Source: Nocardioides marinisabuli
Lineage (GTDB): Bacteria > Actinomycetota > Actinomycetes > Propionibacteriales > Nocardioidaceae
Assembly (NCBI RefSeq): GCF_013466785.1
Contig: NZ_CP059163.1
Location: 3,658,001-3,722,000 of the forward strand
Direction: 5' to 3'
Length of the DNA stretch: 64,000 bases
Position 1 is the stretch's first letter; each line of letters begins with the position of its first letter. Both the position numbers and the translations under genes were made by a program. The notes below the pieces were generated by a model. The model was not told the DNA's origin. It worked only from the letters and a program-made list of their open reading frames with translations, and did not search any database. Of the stretch, positions 8,294-16,367 are shown piece by piece.

Positions 8294-8686
8294 ATGGCCT
8301 CTCGTGTCGCCAACATCTGCGTCGACGCCCACGACCCCGTAGCCCAGGCTCGCTGGTGGGAGCAGGTCCTCGACGACTTCCACGTCGTGCCCGACGGCGC
8401 CTGGGGCGACGACGAGGCGGAGCTGCGCGGCCCCGGTGGTCGATGGCTGGAGTTCCTGCGCGTACCGGAGTCCAAGACCGTCAAGAACCGGATGCACCTG
8501 TGCCTGCGCCCGGTCGGGACGACGTGCGACGCCGAGGTCGAGCGCATCGTCGCGCTGGGGGCCAGCGTCGTCGACGACCGTCGGGGGATGGCCGACGGCG
8601 GCTGGGTGGTGCTGGGCGACCCCGAGGGCAACGAGTTCTGCGTGCTGTCCACCAGCGCCGAGGACGCCGGCATCAGCCAGGCGTAG
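8294..8686 (+). CDS. VOC-family (glyoxalase-like) protein
   Basis: This 130-residue single-domain protein shows the vicinal oxygen chelate pattern: an opening VANICVDAHDP, ARWWEQVLD, WLEFLRVPE in the middle, MHLCLRP, and the closing VVLGDPEGNEFCVL. Members act as dioxygenases, glyoxalases or ligand-sequestering resistance proteins. Nothing in the sequence selects one. It is divergent from the adenylyltransferase gene with only 36 bases between them and is followed after 12 bases by the GyrI-like gene. Confidence 0.82.
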   Translation: MASRVANICVDAHDPVAQARWWEQVLDDFHVVPDGAWGDDEAELRGPGGRWLEFLRVPESKTVKNRMHLCLRPVGTTCDAEVERIVALGASVVDDRRGMADGGWVVLGDPEGNEFCVLSTSAEDAGISQA

Positions 8687-8698
8687 GGCTGGGCTGGC

Positions 8699-9313
8699 AT
8701 GGACAAGGTCGACCTCAAGCGCACGATCGCCACCTACCGGGCACCCCGGGGCCGGTTCGAGGTGGTCGACGTGGCGACGGCGACGTACCTGGCGGTCGAC
8801 GGGCACGGCGACCCCAACACCTCGGCCGACTTCACCGGCGCGGTCGCGGCGCTCTACCCGGTGGCCTACCGGACCAAGTTCGCCAGCAAGCGCGACCTCG
8901 GCCGCGACTACGTCGTGCCACCGCTCGAGGGCCTGTGGTGGGCCGACGACATGGCGTCGTTCACGTCGAGGCGGGACAAGGCTCGGTGGCACTGGACCCT
9001 GCTGCTCGTGCTGCCGGACTGGATCGACGAGGCGCTCGTCGACGCTGCGTTGCAGCAGGTCGGCGCGGGGGACCGGCCGGAGCGCCTCGACGACGTGCGC
9101 CTCGAGACGCTGAGCGAGGGGCGGTGCGTGCAGACGCTGCACGTCGGACCGTTCGACGAGGAGGCGGAGGTGCTGGAGCGGATGCACGCCGACATCGCCG
9201 AGCGCGGCCTGCGGATGACGGGCAGGCACCACGAGATCTACCTGAGCGACCGGCGACGGACGGCGCCCGAGAGGCAGCGCACCATCCTGCGACAGCCCGT
9301 CCGCCCCGCCTGA
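8699..9313 (+). CDS. GyrI-like small-molecule-binding protein
   Basis: The 204-residue protein fits the GyrI/SbmC-like fold used to bind small molecules: YLAVDGHGDPN near residues 29-39, PLEGLWWADD near 75-84, and CVQTLHVGPFDEEAEVLERM near 142-160. The final ISLD-type segment is HEIYLSDRRR. No DNA-binding domain is present, so it is a stand-alone binding or hydrolase-type protein. It sits 12 bases after the VOC gene and probably shares its transcript. Confidence 0.78.
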   Translation: MDKVDLKRTIATYRAPRGRFEVVDVATATYLAVDGHGDPNTSADFTGAVAALYPVAYRTKFASKRDLGRDYVVPPLEGLWWADDMASFTSRRDKARWHWTLLLVLPDWIDEALVDAALQQVGAGDRPERLDDVRLETLSEGRCVQTLHVGPFDEEAEVLERMHADIAERGLRMTGRHHEIYLSDRRRTAPERQRTILRQPVRPA

Positions 9314-9754
9314 CTACTCGGGGACCGCGGTCTCGATGCAGTGACGTGCTCGGTCGACCAGGTCGTCGATCTCGAGGCCGTACGTCGGCCCGTCCGTGCC
9401 GGCGTACGCCGTCAGGTGGCCGGTGGCGCGCTCGAGCAGGCGCTGGGCGCCGGTGGGGTTGCCGCGCCGGGCGTGCGTGAGGCCGACGCAGAGCTGGGCC
9501 AGGCCCTGCCACAGCGGCCGCTCGGCCTCGGGGCAGTCCTTCCAGCGGGCCTCGAGGACCTCGTGCGCGGAGAACGGTCGACCGACGTCGAGTAGCCCAC
9601 GCGCGGCGGCGAGCGTCTCGAGCGGCGGCAGCGGGTCCTCCGAGACCGGCTCGACGCCGACGGTGTCGTAGGGCAGCGGTCGTCCGAGGGCATCGCGGGG
9701 CCGAGCCTGTCGAGCTCGCCCGTCGTCGTCGCGGTCGCGTCCGGTCGAGGTCAT
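9314..9754 (-). CDS. DUF309 family protein
   Basis: The 146-residue product has the DUF309 core: PFSAHEVLEARWKDCPEAERPLW, LAQLCVGLTHARRGN and GAQRLLERA. The His-Glu motif in AHEVLE is characteristic and may bind a metal, but the role of the family is unknown. Its ATG overlaps the stop of the glycoside hydrolase gene (ATGA), so translation is probably coupled. It is the last gene of a four-gene minus-strand series starting at 12504. Confidence 0.85.
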   Translation of the reverse strand: MTSTGRDRDDDGRARQARPRDALGRPLPYDTVGVEPVSEDPLPPLETLAAARGLLDVGRPFSAHEVLEARWKDCPEAERPLWQGLAQLCVGLTHARRGNPTGAQRLLERATGHLTAYAGTDGPTYGLEIDDLVDRARHCIETAVPE

Positions 9755-10842
9755 CTGTCGACCCTAGCCGTCGGGGACGGGCGCCCGGAGAGCCAATCGC
9801 GCAGCGCGTGGTAGACCGGCTTCGGCTGCATCGTGGTGCTCATGATCCCGTAGCCGCCCTGGTGGTCGTCAGTGCCCGGCTCCGCGCGCGCCGCGTAGAG
9901 GAACACCTTCTCGACGAAGGGGTAGCGCCGTGCCGTCTCCGTCAGGGCCGCCACCGTGTGGGCAGCCTGGTCGGCCTCCGTCACGCCCTTGGCCCAGGCG
10001 GGCTCGGAGCCCGTGTTGGGGTGCGAGGACCATCCGAGCTCGGTCAGCCACAGCGGGGACTCCACGCGGTAGCGCTGCATGAGATCGTGGACGGCGCCGA
10101 GGTGGGCGAACTGCCAGGGGTGCGTGCCGTCGCCGTCGAGCGGACCGGTGTCCGCGGGCACCTGGTACGGGTGGGTGGCCATGACGTCGAAGTGCCCGGT
10201 GGCCCCGGCGCGGTAGGTGCGCTCGATCCACTCGACGTCGTTGTGCATCGTGCCGCCGTAGACGACCTGGACGCCGTCGGCGCCCGACCGGGCCCGGGTG
10301 GCCTCGTACGCCGCCCGCAGCAGGTCGGTGTAGGTCTCCGGGGTCGCCCCGGCCAGGAAGTCGGCGGAGTTGGGCTCGTTCCAGACCTCCCAGGCCTGCA
10401 CCTTGCCCGCCCAACGCTCTGCCGCCCACCCGAACGCCTCGCCGTAGTCACGGGCATCGCGGGGCGCGGAGCGCTCACCGGCGCTGGGAACCGCCCACGC
10501 GGGGGTCAGCCACAGCGTGCCGAGCACCCTCAGCCCCCGTGCGTGCGCCATCGAGACGACCCGGTCGACGAGCCGAGGTCCCCAGGCGTCTGGGTCGATG
10601 GGGCCGGGGGAGCCCTGGAGCATCGCCCACGAGACGTCGAGCCGCACCCACGTGGCGCGCATCTCGACCAGCCGGTCCAGCAGTGCCGCCCGGTCGTCGT
10701 CGGTGTAGTGGTCCCACGTGCCGTGGAACTGGACCCCGACTTCCAATGGCGTCAGGTGTCGGGCGGCGTCCATGGCGGCCACGGTAGCCAGGCTCGATGC
10801 AGGGGAGGTCGTGTGCCCGGGCGTTGGGTCTGCAACAGCCAC
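9751..10842 (-). CDS. Glycoside hydrolase, clan GH-A type
   Basis: This 363-residue TIM-barrel hydrolase keeps both catalytic glutamates: acid/base Glu156 in WNEPN and nucleophile Glu268 in TELGW. LEVGVQFHGTWDHY and the ATWVRLDVSW strand precede them. It resembles GH39/GH5-like cellulase-superfamily enzymes, but the sugar substrate cannot be told. No clear signal peptide is visible: the first ~23 residues are hydrophilic, and an internal ATG at residue 24 (MDAARHL) is a credible alternative start. It overlaps the DUF309 gene by 4 bases. A 64-base gap with an AT-rich dyad separates it from the APH-like gene upstream. Confidence 0.8.
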   Translation of the reverse strand: MAVADPTPGHTTSPASSLATVAAMDAARHLTPLEVGVQFHGTWDHYTDDDRAALLDRLVEMRATWVRLDVSWAMLQGSPGPIDPDAWGPRLVDRVVSMAHARGLRVLGTLWLTPAWAVPSAGERSAPRDARDYGEAFGWAAERWAGKVQAWEVWNEPNSADFLAGATPETYTDLLRAAYEATRARSGADGVQVVYGGTMHNDVEWIERTYRAGATGHFDVMATHPYQVPADTGPLDGDGTHPWQFAHLGAVHDLMQRYRVESPLWLTELGWSSHPNTGSEPAWAKGVTEADQAAHTVAALTETARRYPFVEKVFLYAARAEPGTDDHQGGYGIMSTTMQPKPVYHALRDWLSGRPSPTARVDR

Positions 10843-10853
10843 CCAGTTCCACG

Positions 10854-10875
10854 TTACTTGACATAATGTAAGTTA
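10854..10875. promoter_or_regulatory. AT-rich imperfect dyad upstream of the glycoside hydrolase gene
   Basis: TTACTTGACATAATGTAAGTTA is an imperfect inverted repeat and the most AT-rich spot for several kb. It lies 12-33 bases upstream of the glycoside hydrolase start and is a candidate operator or core promoter. Confidence 0.35.
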
Positions 10876-10906
10876 TCGGCGATCCAGTGAAAGCACCGAG
10901 AAGTGG

Positions 10907-11737
10907 TTAAAGGAGGTGGACCCACTGGTCGAATCGCTGTCGCAGCACTTGCGGTGTGATGTGTGGCCGGCCGACACCGCTGTAGTTCTCTGCCCAGCCT
11001 TCGACGCTCGTGGCCGCCAGCGCGGCGGCCTGCAGGTCCCAGGCACCCACATCACGACAAGTGTGCTGTGTTTGCCGTTCGTACTCGGCAAGGAACACGT
11101 CGGCGGCCTCCACAGACCCCAGCAGCACCAGGTCCTGACGGCACCACGCCAGGTCGACGCCACGCGGTGCTTGCCTGGCGCCTGACCAGTCCACCACTCC
11201 GGTCAGCGTGTCGCCCACCCACAGTGTGTTGCCGCTCCAGAAGTCGTAGTGCGTGAGAACCAGCTCGCTCGTGTCCAAGGACACCCACTCGGAGCGTGCA
11301 CGGTCTGCAAGGTCCGAGTTCCCGGCAGGCGGCGCCCCTGGAGCCTTCCGGAGAGTCTCAGCCTTCTGTGTGTGGATGCGTGCCAGCGCGCGCGCCAGCT
11401 CGACCGCCAGCAGCTCCAAGGGAAGGCTAGGTGCCGGCGGACCGCCTGGCCGGTACAGGCTGACGAGGACGGGCTGCACCCGATCCAGGTCGTGCTCGAC
11501 CAGGACCGGCACCAGGTCCCCCAGCGCCTCGAGCCTGGCCGACACCTCGACCTCGCGTGCCGGTGCTGCGTCGCCGGGCGGGAACATGCGAACGACGTAC
11601 GGCGTCCCTGCCTCGTCGACGGTCAAGACCGTGACGGCGTGCTGACCGCCGCCGAGTCGCCGAACGGGCGTCAGTGCCCGCCCGAGAAGCATCTCCGCCT
11701 CAAGGGCCACCACCTGATCGGTGCGCTCCGGCTCCAT
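10907..11737 (-). CDS. Aminoglycoside phosphotransferase (APH/choline kinase-like) family protein
   Basis: The 276-residue kinase-fold protein has the APH catalytic loop HYDFWSGN (His163, Asp165, Asn170) and the metal-binding VVDWSGA (Asp183). The N-lobe includes RRLGGGQHAVTVL and VVRMFPP. Many members phosphorylate sugars, choline or other alcohols rather than antibiotics. Its first base is the last base of the upstream ComB-like stop codon region (TGATG), implying coupled translation and a shared transcript. Confidence 0.8.
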   Translation of the reverse strand: MEPERTDQVVALEAEMLLGRALTPVRRLGGGQHAVTVLTVDEAGTPYVVRMFPPGDAAPAREVEVSARLEALGDLVPVLVEHDLDRVQPVLVSLYRPGGPPAPSLPLELLAVELARALARIHTQKAETLRKAPGAPPAGNSDLADRARSEWVSLDTSELVLTHYDFWSGNTLWVGDTLTGVVDWSGARQAPRGVDLAWCRQDLVLLGSVEAADVFLAEYERQTQHTCRDVGAWDLQAAALAATSVEGWAENYSGVGRPHITPQVLRQRFDQWVHLL

Positions 11738-12504
11738 CAGCCGGCCTCGCGGAAGGCGTCGCCGACAAGTCCGGGCACGACGCGGGAGGCATCGACGTCA
11801 GCGGCCACGGTGACGTCGTCGGCGAACCCCTTGGACGCCAGCTCGCGCCCGCCGACACAGTCGCGCATCGTCGCTGCGAGCTGGCCGACCGTCGACGTCC
11901 ACAGCGCGGCGGCCGCACGTGCCTCAGGGCTCATCTCGTCGTCGTACCCGAGCTCCGACAGGACGCTCAGCACCGCGCCGGCGCCCAGGTGGTCCTCCAG
12001 AGCAGGTCGCAGCGAGTCGTCCTGGTGCCATCTCTCCCCTGCGGCGACCACCGTGACCGACCGGCCTGCGGTGATCTCGTGAGCCAGGCGTCGGCCCACT
12101 GCGCTCGCGTTGCGCAGGCAGCCGATCAGCACCTGGGTCCCGGCGCCCTGCAGCGCAGCCGAGATGGTCGATCCGTTCGGCGAGGGCAGCACCAGTCTCG
12201 GCACCGGCTCGCAGGTCAGCAGCCCGGCCGGCGACAGGGACGGCGCCGGTACGCCGTCGCCACGGGCGGCCTCGAGGCGACCGACCGCGAGCGTGGCGTC
12301 CTGCTGCTCGGCGTACGCCGCGGCGCGGGCGTCCTTCCAGGCGAACGGCAGCACGTGCATCCCGCGTTCGACGGCGATCGTCACCGACGTCGAGAAGCTC
12401 AGCACATCGACGACGACGCTCACGTCGGCGGACGCGGCGGCAGCGCCCACGGGACCCCAGTCGAGACGGACGGCATGGTCGCGCTGACCGAAGATCTCGT
12501 CCAC
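11737..12504 (-). CDS. ComB-like 2-phosphosulfolactate phosphatase family protein
   Basis: The 255-residue protein matches the ComB family: VVDVLSFSTSVTIA (Asp33), SPNGST (108-113), GERW (156-159) and SLRPALEDHLGAGA (164-177). ComB removes phosphate from 2-phosphosulfolactate in archaeal coenzyme M synthesis. Bacterial homologues without ComA or ComC neighbours, as here, probably act on another phosphorylated acid. The start is GTG at 12504 with TAGGGT exactly 6 bases upstream. It leads the series ComB, APH, glycoside hydrolase, DUF309. Confidence 0.8.
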   Translation of the reverse strand: MDEIFGQRDHAVRLDWGPVGAAAASADVSVVVDVLSFSTSVTIAVERGMHVLPFAWKDARAAAYAEQQDATLAVGRLEAARGDGVPAPSLSPAGLLTCEPVPRLVLPSPNGSTISAALQGAGTQVLIGCLRNASAVGRRLAHEITAGRSVTVVAAGERWHQDDSLRPALEDHLGAGAVLSVLSELGYDDEMSPEARAAAALWTSTVGQLAATMRDCVGGRELASKGFADDVTVAADVDASRVVPGLVGDAFREAG

Positions 12505-12510
12505 GACCGC

Positions 12511-12516
12511 ACCCTA
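12511..12516 (-). promoter_or_regulatory. Leaderless-type -10 hexamer of the ComB-like gene
   Basis: On the minus strand TAGGGT ends 6 bases before the GTG at 12504. Confidence 0.5.
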
Positions 12517-12557
12517 ACCGGGACTCCCCCGGGCCGATCGGCAGCTGCGGAAAGTTC

Positions 12558-12573
12558 TCGAAAATGTTTTCGA
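12558..12573. promoter_or_regulatory. SOS-box-like palindrome upstream of DUF222-HNH gene
   Basis: TCGAAAATGTTTTCGA has 7-bp perfect arms around TG. It differs from the mycobacterial LexA box pattern TCGAAC-N4-GTTCGA only at the two symmetric inner positions. It lies 54 bases before the ATG at 12627. Confidence 0.5.
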
Positions 12574-12626
12574 CGAGGGCCCTCTGAGCAGGCCGGACTG
12601 TCGGTGCTGGCTGCTTGGATGAAGTC

Positions 12627-13895
12627 ATGAGCACGACGACCCGGCACCCCCTCGCCGAGGCCGTCGCGCGTGTGCACTCGGCCCTCGACCAGGTGGCCGA
12701 GACACCCACCTGGTCGCTGAGCCAGTCGGGCACGGCCGACCTGCTGACCGACCTCGCGCGGGCCCAGTCGCGGTTCGCCGAGCTGCAGGCGCGCGTGCTC
12801 GCGCACGCCGACACGGTGGCCGTCCAGGAGCGCTCGGCAGCCCCGTCGGTCGCGGTCTGGTTGGCCAACGCCACGATCACGACCAAGCGTGACGCCGTGC
12901 GTCAGACCCGCTTCGCCGCCGCACTGAGCCGGTACGACGTGCTGCGGGGAGCCCTGGGCGCCGGCGACCTCAACCTCGAGCAGGCCCAGGTCGTGGCCCG
13001 GGCGCTCGACGAGCTGCCCGACGACCTCGACGCCGGGGTCCTCGCCCAGGCCGAAGCGGCCCTGGTCGGCCTCGCCCGCGTCCACGACGCCAAGGCGCTG
13101 CGCGTGCTGGGCCGCCGCATCCTCGACGTCGTCGCCCCCGAGGTCGGCGAGGCGTGGGAGGCCGAGAAGCTGGCCGAGGAGGAGCGCGAAGCCGATCGCA
13201 CCGCGTCCTTCCGGATGCGCGACCAGGGAGACGGCCGCACCCGCGGCAGCTTCACGATCCCGACCCTCGCGGCGGAGATGCTGCAGAAGGTGCTGATCGC
13301 CTACGCCTCCCCGCGTCGCGACGACCGGTCCGGGGCCGACGCGGCCGACGCGGCAGACGCAGGCGACACCGAGCAGGTGCGCAAGCCCTCCCGGTCGCGG
13401 TGGGGCCGGGCGTTCGTCGAGCTCGTCGAACGCCTCGACCCGCGCGACCTGCCCCGCAGCGGCGGCGTCAACGCTGCGGTGGTCGTCACCATGACCACCG
13501 CGACCCTCGGCGGCGCACTCGCCGCCGCGACCCTCGACACCGGTTCCCGCATCTCCGCCGGGACCGCTCGTCGGCTGGCCTGCCAGGCAGGGCTGCTGCC
13601 GGCGGTGCTGGGTGGCGACAGCGAGATCCTCGACCTGGGCCGCACGCGGCGGTTCTTCTCCGGTCCCCAGCGCATCGCCATGACCGTCCGTGACGGCGGC
13701 TGCACGGCGCTCGGCTGCGACGCACCGGCCGGCATGTGCGACGCCCACCACGAGGACTTGTGGTCCCACGACGGGCTGACCGACCTGGGGCGAGGTCGGT
13801 TGCTCTGCGGTCACCACCACCGTCGCGCCCACGACCCCGCCTACGAGACCAGGGTCGTCGAGCGCAACCAGGTCGAGTTCCACCGTCGGACCTAG
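12627..13895 (+). CDS. DUF222 / HNH endonuclease (13E12 repeat family)
   Basis: The 422-residue protein combines an N-terminal DUF222 region (ADLLTDLARAQSRFAELQARVLA near residues 35-58) with a C-terminal HNH nuclease domain (GGCTALGCD, MCDAHHEDLWSHDG, LLCGHHHRRAHD). The two Cys of TALGC and the His pairs fit the zinc and metal sites of HNH enzymes. Such genes are multicopy in actinobacteria, and several M. tuberculosis 13E12 members are in the LexA regulon. I chose the ATG at 12627 over 12615 because the longer form adds only MDEV. Residues 235-245 form an Ala-Asp run (DAADAADAGD). Confidence 0.88.
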   Translation: MSTTTRHPLAEAVARVHSALDQVAETPTWSLSQSGTADLLTDLARAQSRFAELQARVLAHADTVAVQERSAAPSVAVWLANATITTKRDAVRQTRFAAALSRYDVLRGALGAGDLNLEQAQVVARALDELPDDLDAGVLAQAEAALVGLARVHDAKALRVLGRRILDVVAPEVGEAWEAEKLAEEEREADRTASFRMRDQGDGRTRGSFTIPTLAAEMLQKVLIAYASPRRDDRSGADAADAADAGDTEQVRKPSRSRWGRAFVELVERLDPRDLPRSGGVNAAVVVTMTTATLGGALAAATLDTGSRISAGTARRLACQAGLLPAVLGGDSEILDLGRTRRFFSGPQRIAMTVRDGGCTALGCDAPAGMCDAHHEDLWSHDGLTDLGRGRLLCGHHHRRAHDPAYETRVVERNQVEFHRRT

Positions 13896-13904
13896 ACCGA
13901 CCTC

Positions 13905-13910
13905 TACCGT
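13905..13910 (+). promoter_or_regulatory. Leaderless-type -10 hexamer of the NUDIX gene
   Basis: TACCGT ends 6 bases before the ATG at 13917, in the short gap after the DUF222-HNH stop. Confidence 0.5.
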
Positions 13911-13916
13911 CACGGC

Positions 13917-14375
13917 ATGGCCGTTGACCGCTCCTTCATCCGGGTGAAGGCGATGCTGCTCGCGCCCGATGGCGCAGGCACTGCGCACGCCGTCAGCCTG
14001 AATCCGCCCACCACCGAGAACCCCCTGGGCTACCACCGCCTGATCGGTGGCAGCGTCGAGCTCGGCGAGACGCACAGGCATGCCATCCGCCGCGAGGTGC
14101 GTGAGGAGCTGGGAGCCGACGTCCACGACCTCGAGCTGCTCGAGGTCGTGGAGAACATCTTCGTCATCGACGGCGTGGTCGGGCACGAGGTCGTCTTCGT
14201 GCACACCGGACGGCTCGATCCCCTGCCGGCCACGACCGGCGCCACACTGATGGAGAGCGACGGCAGCGTCGTCCCGGTGGTGTGGCGGTCACTGGACGAC
14301 GAGACCGAACCACTGCCCCTCTATCCCGGCGTCGCGGGCGGGTGGGGCGCCCGCCTACGCCGTCGCCTGCGCTGA
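13917..14375 (+). CDS. NUDIX hydrolase
   Basis: The 152-residue protein holds a complete Nudix box at residues 45-67, GGSVELGETHRHAI then RREVREELGA, fitting Gx5Ex7REUxEExGU with metal-binding Glu63/Glu64. It hydrolyses a nucleoside diphosphate linked to some moiety; the substrate is undetermined. LGYHRLIGGS just before the box resembles MutT-like cleansing enzymes. Its 3' end overlaps the convergent membrane protein gene by 21 bases. Confidence 0.87.
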   Translation: MAVDRSFIRVKAMLLAPDGAGTAHAVSLNPPTTENPLGYHRLIGGSVELGETHRHAIRREVREELGADVHDLELLEVVENIFVIDGVVGHEVVFVHTGRLDPLPATTGATLMESDGSVVPVVWRSLDDETEPLPLYPGVAGGWGARLRRRLR

Positions 14376-14735
14376 CCGGCCCGCTCGGTGCCACGCCATC
14401 AGCTGGCGCACTGCCAGCGCGCCTGCCTGCCACGCCAGGTAGGACGGCGTGGCGACCACCACGGCGACACCGAGCGTGAGCAGCCACGGCGTACCGCCGT
14501 CGACACCGGCGAAGATCCACGCCCACAGCGCGACCGCGGCCACCCAGGGAGCGATCCAGACGACCGCTTCAAGTCGCCGGACGAGGCCGTCGCGCGCGTA
14601 CGCCGCCGCCAGGAACGCGCTCGCCGACACCACGTAGATCGACGCCAGGGCTGCCAGCGGCCACGTGAGCACGGCGAGGGCGGCGAGGAAGACGGCGCCT
14701 GACACGAGGTTGCCCAGCAGGATCGGACGGTCCAT
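14355..14735 (-). CDS. Small four-helix membrane protein, unknown function
   Basis: The 126-residue protein is almost wholly hydrophobic, with membrane segments at roughly residues 5-22, 26-46, 58-75 and 83-105 and a short basic C-terminus. I recognise no family. The ATG at 14735 overlaps the phosphatase stop (TGATG), so it is co-translated with the tyrosine phosphatase and probably with GrpB upstream. Confidence 0.7.
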   Translation of the reverse strand: MDRPILLGNLVSGAVFLAALAVLTWPLAALASIYVVSASAFLAAAYARDGLVRRLEAVVWIAPWVAAVALWAWIFAGVDGGTPWLLTLGVAVVVATPSYLAWQAGALAVRQLMAWHRAGRSAQATA

Positions 14736-15484
14736 CACCCGTCGCTCCCCCGCAGCCGCCCGGCCAGCCGCCGTCGTGCGTCGGGGCCGACGCCCGCCGC
14801 GTCCAGGTAGCCGACCACGTCGAAGGTGGCGCACCACTCCCGCAGGGCCGGGCGCCGGTCGGCGAGGGCGTGGTCGAGCTCGTCGGCCTCCCAGGCCTCG
14901 TCGGGCAGGTCGGGTGTCCACTGTCCGCTGCTCGTGTCGTAGGCCAGGGTGTGGCCGCGGTGCTCGGCCGCGCCGCGGAACCCACGCTCGTAGTTGGCGA
15001 CGACGCCCTCGACGTCCACGCCGGCCAGGACCAGCAGCAGCGAGCCGACCATGCCGGTGCGGTCGCGGCCGCCCGCGCAGTGCAGCAGCACTCCCCCGTC
15101 GGCCTCGGCGACCGCGAGCACGGCCCGGGCGATCTTGTCGGGGTAGCGCTCCAGATTGGGGGTCCACGACCTTGGATGGTCGAGCCACGGCCCGCACTCT
15201 GTCAGGAACTCCTCGTCGTAGGGATCCTCGGTCGGCGCGTGCACCACCTCGACGTCCTCGGGCGCCACGGCCTGCTCCCGCTCGACCGCGTTGCGCAGGT
15301 CGACGACGCGGCGCAGGCCCGCAGCCCGGGCGTCCGCCCAGCCCTGGTCGGTGATCTCGTCGGGCGCACCCGAGGCCCACACCACGCCGTGCGCCGTGCG
15401 TCCGCCGCCCGTCAGCGGGAGACCGCCGAGGTCGGCCAGGTTGCGCGCACCCTCCCAGCCCGGCGCGCTCGGTGTCGTGCTCAC
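14735..15484 (-). CDS. Tyrosine-protein phosphatase (dual-specificity type)
   Basis: The 249-residue protein has the CX5R active-site loop HCAGGRDRTG (Cys136, Arg142) and an upstream Asp-containing stretch TEDPYDEEF that may supply the general acid. The opening (ARNLADLGGLP) matches the MptpB/IphP group of secreted or lipid-active phosphatases of actinobacteria. No signal peptide is visible. It overlaps GrpB by 4 bases and the membrane protein gene by 1, forming a three-gene operon. Confidence 0.88.
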   Translation of the reverse strand: MSTTPSAPGWEGARNLADLGGLPLTGGGRTAHGVVWASGAPDEITDQGWADARAAGLRRVVDLRNAVEREQAVAPEDVEVVHAPTEDPYDEEFLTECGPWLDHPRSWTPNLERYPDKIARAVLAVAEADGGVLLHCAGGRDRTGMVGSLLLVLAGVDVEGVVANYERGFRGAAEHRGHTLAYDTSSGQWTPDLPDEAWEADELDHALADRRPALREWCATFDVVGYLDAAGVGPDARRRLAGRLRGSDG

Positions 15485-16098
15485 GACGGACCGTCCAGCA
15501 GCCCGGTGGCCGCGAACGCGCGGGCGTAGATCTCGCGGACGACCTTCTCCTTGCGGGCGTTGTACTGCATCGAGTGCTCCCCCGCCGCTCGCGCCGCCTC
15601 GGCGGCCTCGCGCTTGGCGCGGGCGTAGAGATCACGCTCGTCGGGGTTGCCGCGCAGCCAGTCGCGGAAGATCCGGTGCTTGACCGGCTCCGGCGCGTCG
15701 GGGCCGAAGACGTGCAGGTGGCAGCGCGGGTGGGTGTGGCGCAGCACCCGGTGCTCGAACCACCACGGCTCGCGCACCCGCAGCTCGAAGCCGTGCGCCT
15801 CCAGCGCCGGCACGTACGCCGCCTCGTCGGCGGCGTCGGCGACCACCAGGTCGATGTCGATGACCGGCTTGGCGGCCAGCCCCGGCACCGACGTCGAGCC
15901 GATGTGCTGCAGGTCCAGGACCCGCCACCCGAGGGCCTGGCGCACCCGGCCGGCGAGGTCGTCGAACCAGCCGGACCAGCGCTCGTCGGGCTCCTCGACG
16001 TGCACCTCGCGGGCGGGTCCGGCACCGGGCACGTACATGGTGGAACCGGGCGGCACGGGCGGGTCGTGGAAGGTCACGATGTCGTGGCGCGAGGGCAT
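15481..16098 (-). CDS. GrpB/UPF0157 family nucleotidyltransferase-fold protein
   Basis: The 205-residue protein carries the GrpB hallmark IGSTSVPGLAAKPVIDIDL (residues 66-84), a nucleotidyltransferase-like GS...DxD site, and the later HVFGPDAPE and RDWLRGNPDERDLYARAKR motifs. The biological activity is not established. TACTCT ends 6 bases before the ATG, marking this as the first gene of the GrpB, phosphatase, membrane protein operon. Confidence 0.87.
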   Translation of the reverse strand: MPSRHDIVTFHDPPVPPGSTMYVPGAGPAREVHVEEPDERWSGWFDDLAGRVRQALGWRVLDLQHIGSTSVPGLAAKPVIDIDLVVADAADEAAYVPALEAHGFELRVREPWWFEHRVLRHTHPRCHLHVFGPDAPEPVKHRIFRDWLRGNPDERDLYARAKREAAEAARAAGEHSMQYNARKEKVVREIYARAFAATGLLDGPS

Positions 16099-16104
16099 CC
16101 TCGG

Positions 16105-16110
16105 AGAGTA
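16105..16110 (-). promoter_or_regulatory. Leaderless-type -10 hexamer of the GrpB gene
   Basis: TACTCT on the minus strand ends 6 bases before the ATG at 16098. Confidence 0.5.
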
Positions 16111-16250
16111 GGCGACCGAGCGCCAGCGAACGTGAGCGACATCATGTGGTCGCCGGGTTGGGTTGCCCTGCTATGGGCCCCACACTGGTACATGCAGGCA
16201 CCTGGTGGAGCCTGCGGACACTGAACCCGATCACACCCAAGGAGGTGCGC

Positions 16251-16349
16251 ATGACCACCATCATGACCCTGTTCCGTCGCTTCGACTCCGAGATCCTCGA
16301 GGCGTTCGTGCCGTGGCACCAGCGCACCTGGGACCGCACCGGTCGCTGA
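16251..16349 (+). CDS. 32-residue microprotein
   Basis: A very strong ribosome-binding site (AAGGAGGTG, 4 bases before ATG) precedes a short frame starting MTTIMTLFRRFDSE and ending WDRTGR. It contains an aromatic/amphipathic core (FVPWHQRTW). A 14-bp terminator stem follows 18 bases after the stop, so this is a complete monocistronic unit in miniature. A longer frame beginning at 16146 has no comparable start signal. The product matches no family I know; it may be a small regulatory or stress peptide. Confidence 0.6.
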   Translation: MTTIMTLFRRFDSEILEAFVPWHQRTWDRTGR

Positions 16350-16367
16350 TCCACGGATGTGAGACGC

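Noticed and set aside
12420-14204. A long minus-strand open frame opposite the DUF222-HNH and NUDIX genes
   Set aside because: Low-complexity translation with no family; both plus-strand genes have full motifs and start signals.
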